The translations under genes and the position numbers were made by a program. A DNA stretch of 36,840 nucleotides. It comes from Mucidula mucida (taxonomy: Eukaryota > Basidiomycota > Agaricomycetes > Agaricales > Physalacriaceae). Of this stretch, positions 35,189 through 36,840 are shown one piece after another (the first letter of the stretch is position 1; each line of letters begins with the position of its first letter). A model generated the notes under the pieces. That model saw only the letters and a list, made by a program, of their open reading frames with translations. It was not told the origin of the DNA and searched no databases. The stretch spans positions 1 to 36,840 of the forward strand of contig JADNYV010000342.1 in the NCBI GenBank assembly GCA_015501055.1, given 5' to 3'.

Positions 35189-36783
35189 CTAACGTTGTCG
35201 ATACATGCCCACCAATGGTCGAAGGCTCGACAACTGAGGATCCTGGAAATTGTTCATATCGACGGGCACTGTAGGGCCTTTTCCGCCGCGTTTACGGTAC
35301 TCCCTTACTTCCTTGCTGTACTGTTTCGCCGCGTCATGGGCGACGAGAGAACACTTGTGAAGCTCGTGGCTGACACGGAGTATGAGATCGCGAAGCGATG
35401 GGTTCGGGTTTTTTTCTGTCAGCAAGTAAGTAACGCAGTACAGACAAAATCCAAATACCCACCGAGAGTCTTGACTAACGCAGCGGTCATCGAGCTCCCT
35501 CGAAACTCCCAGGCTATCTGGCTGTCTTCACAGCAGGAAAGTGAAACCACCTTGGCTTTTCCATCATCGTCACCGGGCGAAAACTTGCACCAGCCATTGC
35601 ACGGGTATATGGCGACGGGGCTTTCGCACACCTGTGTGGGAGACGTCAATGATATGCAGGGATCACAGGCCGTTTGAGGACTAAGATTCTGTGTCTGAAC
35701 ACATTCCTGACCGTCGTATTGCCGAAGGGTGCTTTTGTTGATGGAAACACTAACACGCCTCCCCTGGGTACGGCTGCTAGTCAAAGCGTTTTTGCGGACG
35801 TTTTGGTTCCAAAGGGTGCGAGATCTGCGACGACCTTTGGACACATATGGAACAACGACGCGATTGCAGTGCGAATGCTCCGGATCTACGAGGGCGGCAT
35901 CAAGTCGGGGCTTCAAGGAGCACGATGAAAGCATACCCAGTAGTGTAGCGGAATGACATGCATCGAAGATGGCAACAAGCTGAGAGCCTGGAGGCAGACG
36001 ATCCACGAGACGCGTCCTCAAATCCTGCGAAATGTTAAATATGGAAAATTGCATACGAAAAGTTTGTGCGCTCGACTGAAAACCACTCAAAGGGGAAACG
36101 AGATGAACACACATTATCGCGAATCATCAATCTCTCATCATCCTTAGCATTCCCTGTAGCGCCTGTAGGCAGAAGACCTGTGACCTTATCAGTAAGCGCC
36201 CGCGAATTGAACTGTGTGAAAACTGACATTCATCCAATCCATCTTCTTCGGTGTTATCGTCATTCCGCACCTGCTCGGCATGTCCGGAGTCTAGAGGTCC
36301 GTTAGATTTAATAGACGTGGGACAGCAGAACAACTCCGTACAATGAAAGAAGAAGTGATCTCCTGATTTCGCGTCGCGCACGAGGTTGTCGACTTCTCGC
36401 AACTGAATAGAGTTGATGAGCGCGAAATTTTTGGAGGTGGAACGCGATGTACAATGTTCTCGCGTGTAGGCTGATAACGCGGTTCGCCACCATCGTCTAT
36501 GAGTGTCACGATGTCATCGGGAGAGTAGTGATAAACGTCTGTTAGGCGCGTCAACGAAAGTGGTGCAGGAGAAATTTGACAACCCACTCATAACAAGATC
36601 CTTCATCTTGGATACATCCACATGAGGGCCCTTCAACTCGCCGCTGCTGCCCGTGCTCGCTGAGTTCGTCCCCTGCGCAGGAGCATAATTGATGCCAATG
36701 AGCAGCGCGCGTTTCTTGGGGAGTTCCTCAGCAAAGTTGGAGCAGGCTGCATATCGTTCCGATGGGTCAGATCGACGACAGGC
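35189..36783 (-). CDS. Metacaspase, 5' end unresolved
   Basis: Caspase-fold cysteine peptidase expected to cut after Arg/Lys, linked in fungi to stress responses and proteostasis. Exons: up to 36588, then 36538-36453, 36402-36342, 36290-36228, 36177-36113, 36024-35937, 35885-35463 and 35415-35189; the phases all close. The p20 region has KKRALLIGINYAP, DVSKMKDLVM, YHYSPDDIVTLIDDGGEPRY, the histidine motif HYSGHAEQ (usually SGHG) and the cysteine motif AIFDACHSATLL. The p10-like part has CCEDSQIAWEFRGSSMTAAL. Introns are 47-88 nt, GT-AG. Oddly, the first exon's frame has no ATG: it opens after a TAG at 36784-36786 and reads ERYAACSNFAEELPKKRALL. Either a further 5' exon joins at the GTGTAG acceptor or lies outside the window, or a one-base shift has removed the ATG at about 36754. 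Confidence 0.8.
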
Positions 36784-36790
36784 CTACACG

Positions 36791-36798
36791 TTTATATA
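36791..36798 (-). promoter_or_regulatory. TATA-box-like TATATAAA upstream of metacaspase
   Basis: TATATAAA on the minus strand, about 40 nt upstream of the only nearby ATG (about 36754) on that strand. If it is a real TATA box, transcription would start inside what I treat as the first exon, which argues against a 5' exon beyond the window and makes the missing in-frame ATG harder to explain. Inference from motif and position only. Confidence 0.35.
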
Positions 36799-36840
36799 CG
36801 CGCTACGGAGGCGTCTAAACCGGTACGGCATTGTTATCAC

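Overview
The window looks like nuclear DNA of a basidiomycete fungus, most likely an Agaricomycete. Genes carry many short introns (about 41-88 nt, mostly GT-AG with branch-point-like CTGAC/CTAAC), exons can be as small as 7-18 nt, genes are packed on both strands, and the families fit: a microbial-type sesquiterpene synthase, an F-box protein, BTB-like proteins and caspase-fold metacaspases. No ribosomal RNA, tRNA, transposon or CRISPR was recognised. Exon joins were worked out by eye from splice signals, reading-frame phase and conserved protein motifs; for most genes the joined length is an exact multiple of three.

Layout. 0-6.6 kb: a small membrane protein (-), HIS1 ATP phosphoribosyltransferase (-), a terpene synthase (-), TRAPP subunit Trs23 (-), and head-to-head with it a secreted glutaminyl cyclase (+). 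8-12.3 kb: F-box protein (-), a POLE3/Dpb4-type histone-fold protein, copy A (-), and anaphase-promoting complex subunit Apc15 (-). 12.4-19.9 kb: the large phosphatidylinositol 4-kinase STT4 (-). 20-24.4 kb: an unrecognised coiled-coil gene (+) divergent from STT4, a decayed fragment, POLE3/Dpb4 copy B (-), the remains of a second terpene synthase (+), and an alpha/beta hydrolase (-). 24.4-27.5 kb: about 3.1 kb without a supportable gene. 27.5-32.7 kb: two paralogous BTB-like genes (+) and COG6 (+). 32.9-36.8 kb: a broken metacaspase (+) facing a largely intact metacaspase (-), which reaches the right end with an unresolved 5' end.

The genes do not form one pathway. Most are housekeeping: histidine synthesis, vesicle tethering (Trs23, Cog6), phosphoinositide signalling (Stt4), cell cycle (Apc15), replication/chromatin (Dpb4). 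What stands out is that four families (POLE3/Dpb4, terpene synthase, BTB-like, metacaspase) each occur twice within 37 kb, in two cases as one working gene plus one wreck. The most unusual sequence detail is a 7-nt microexon followed by a GC-AG intron, conserved between the two Dpb4 paralogs. The conserved DFG motif of STT4 also sits in a 12-nt microexon.
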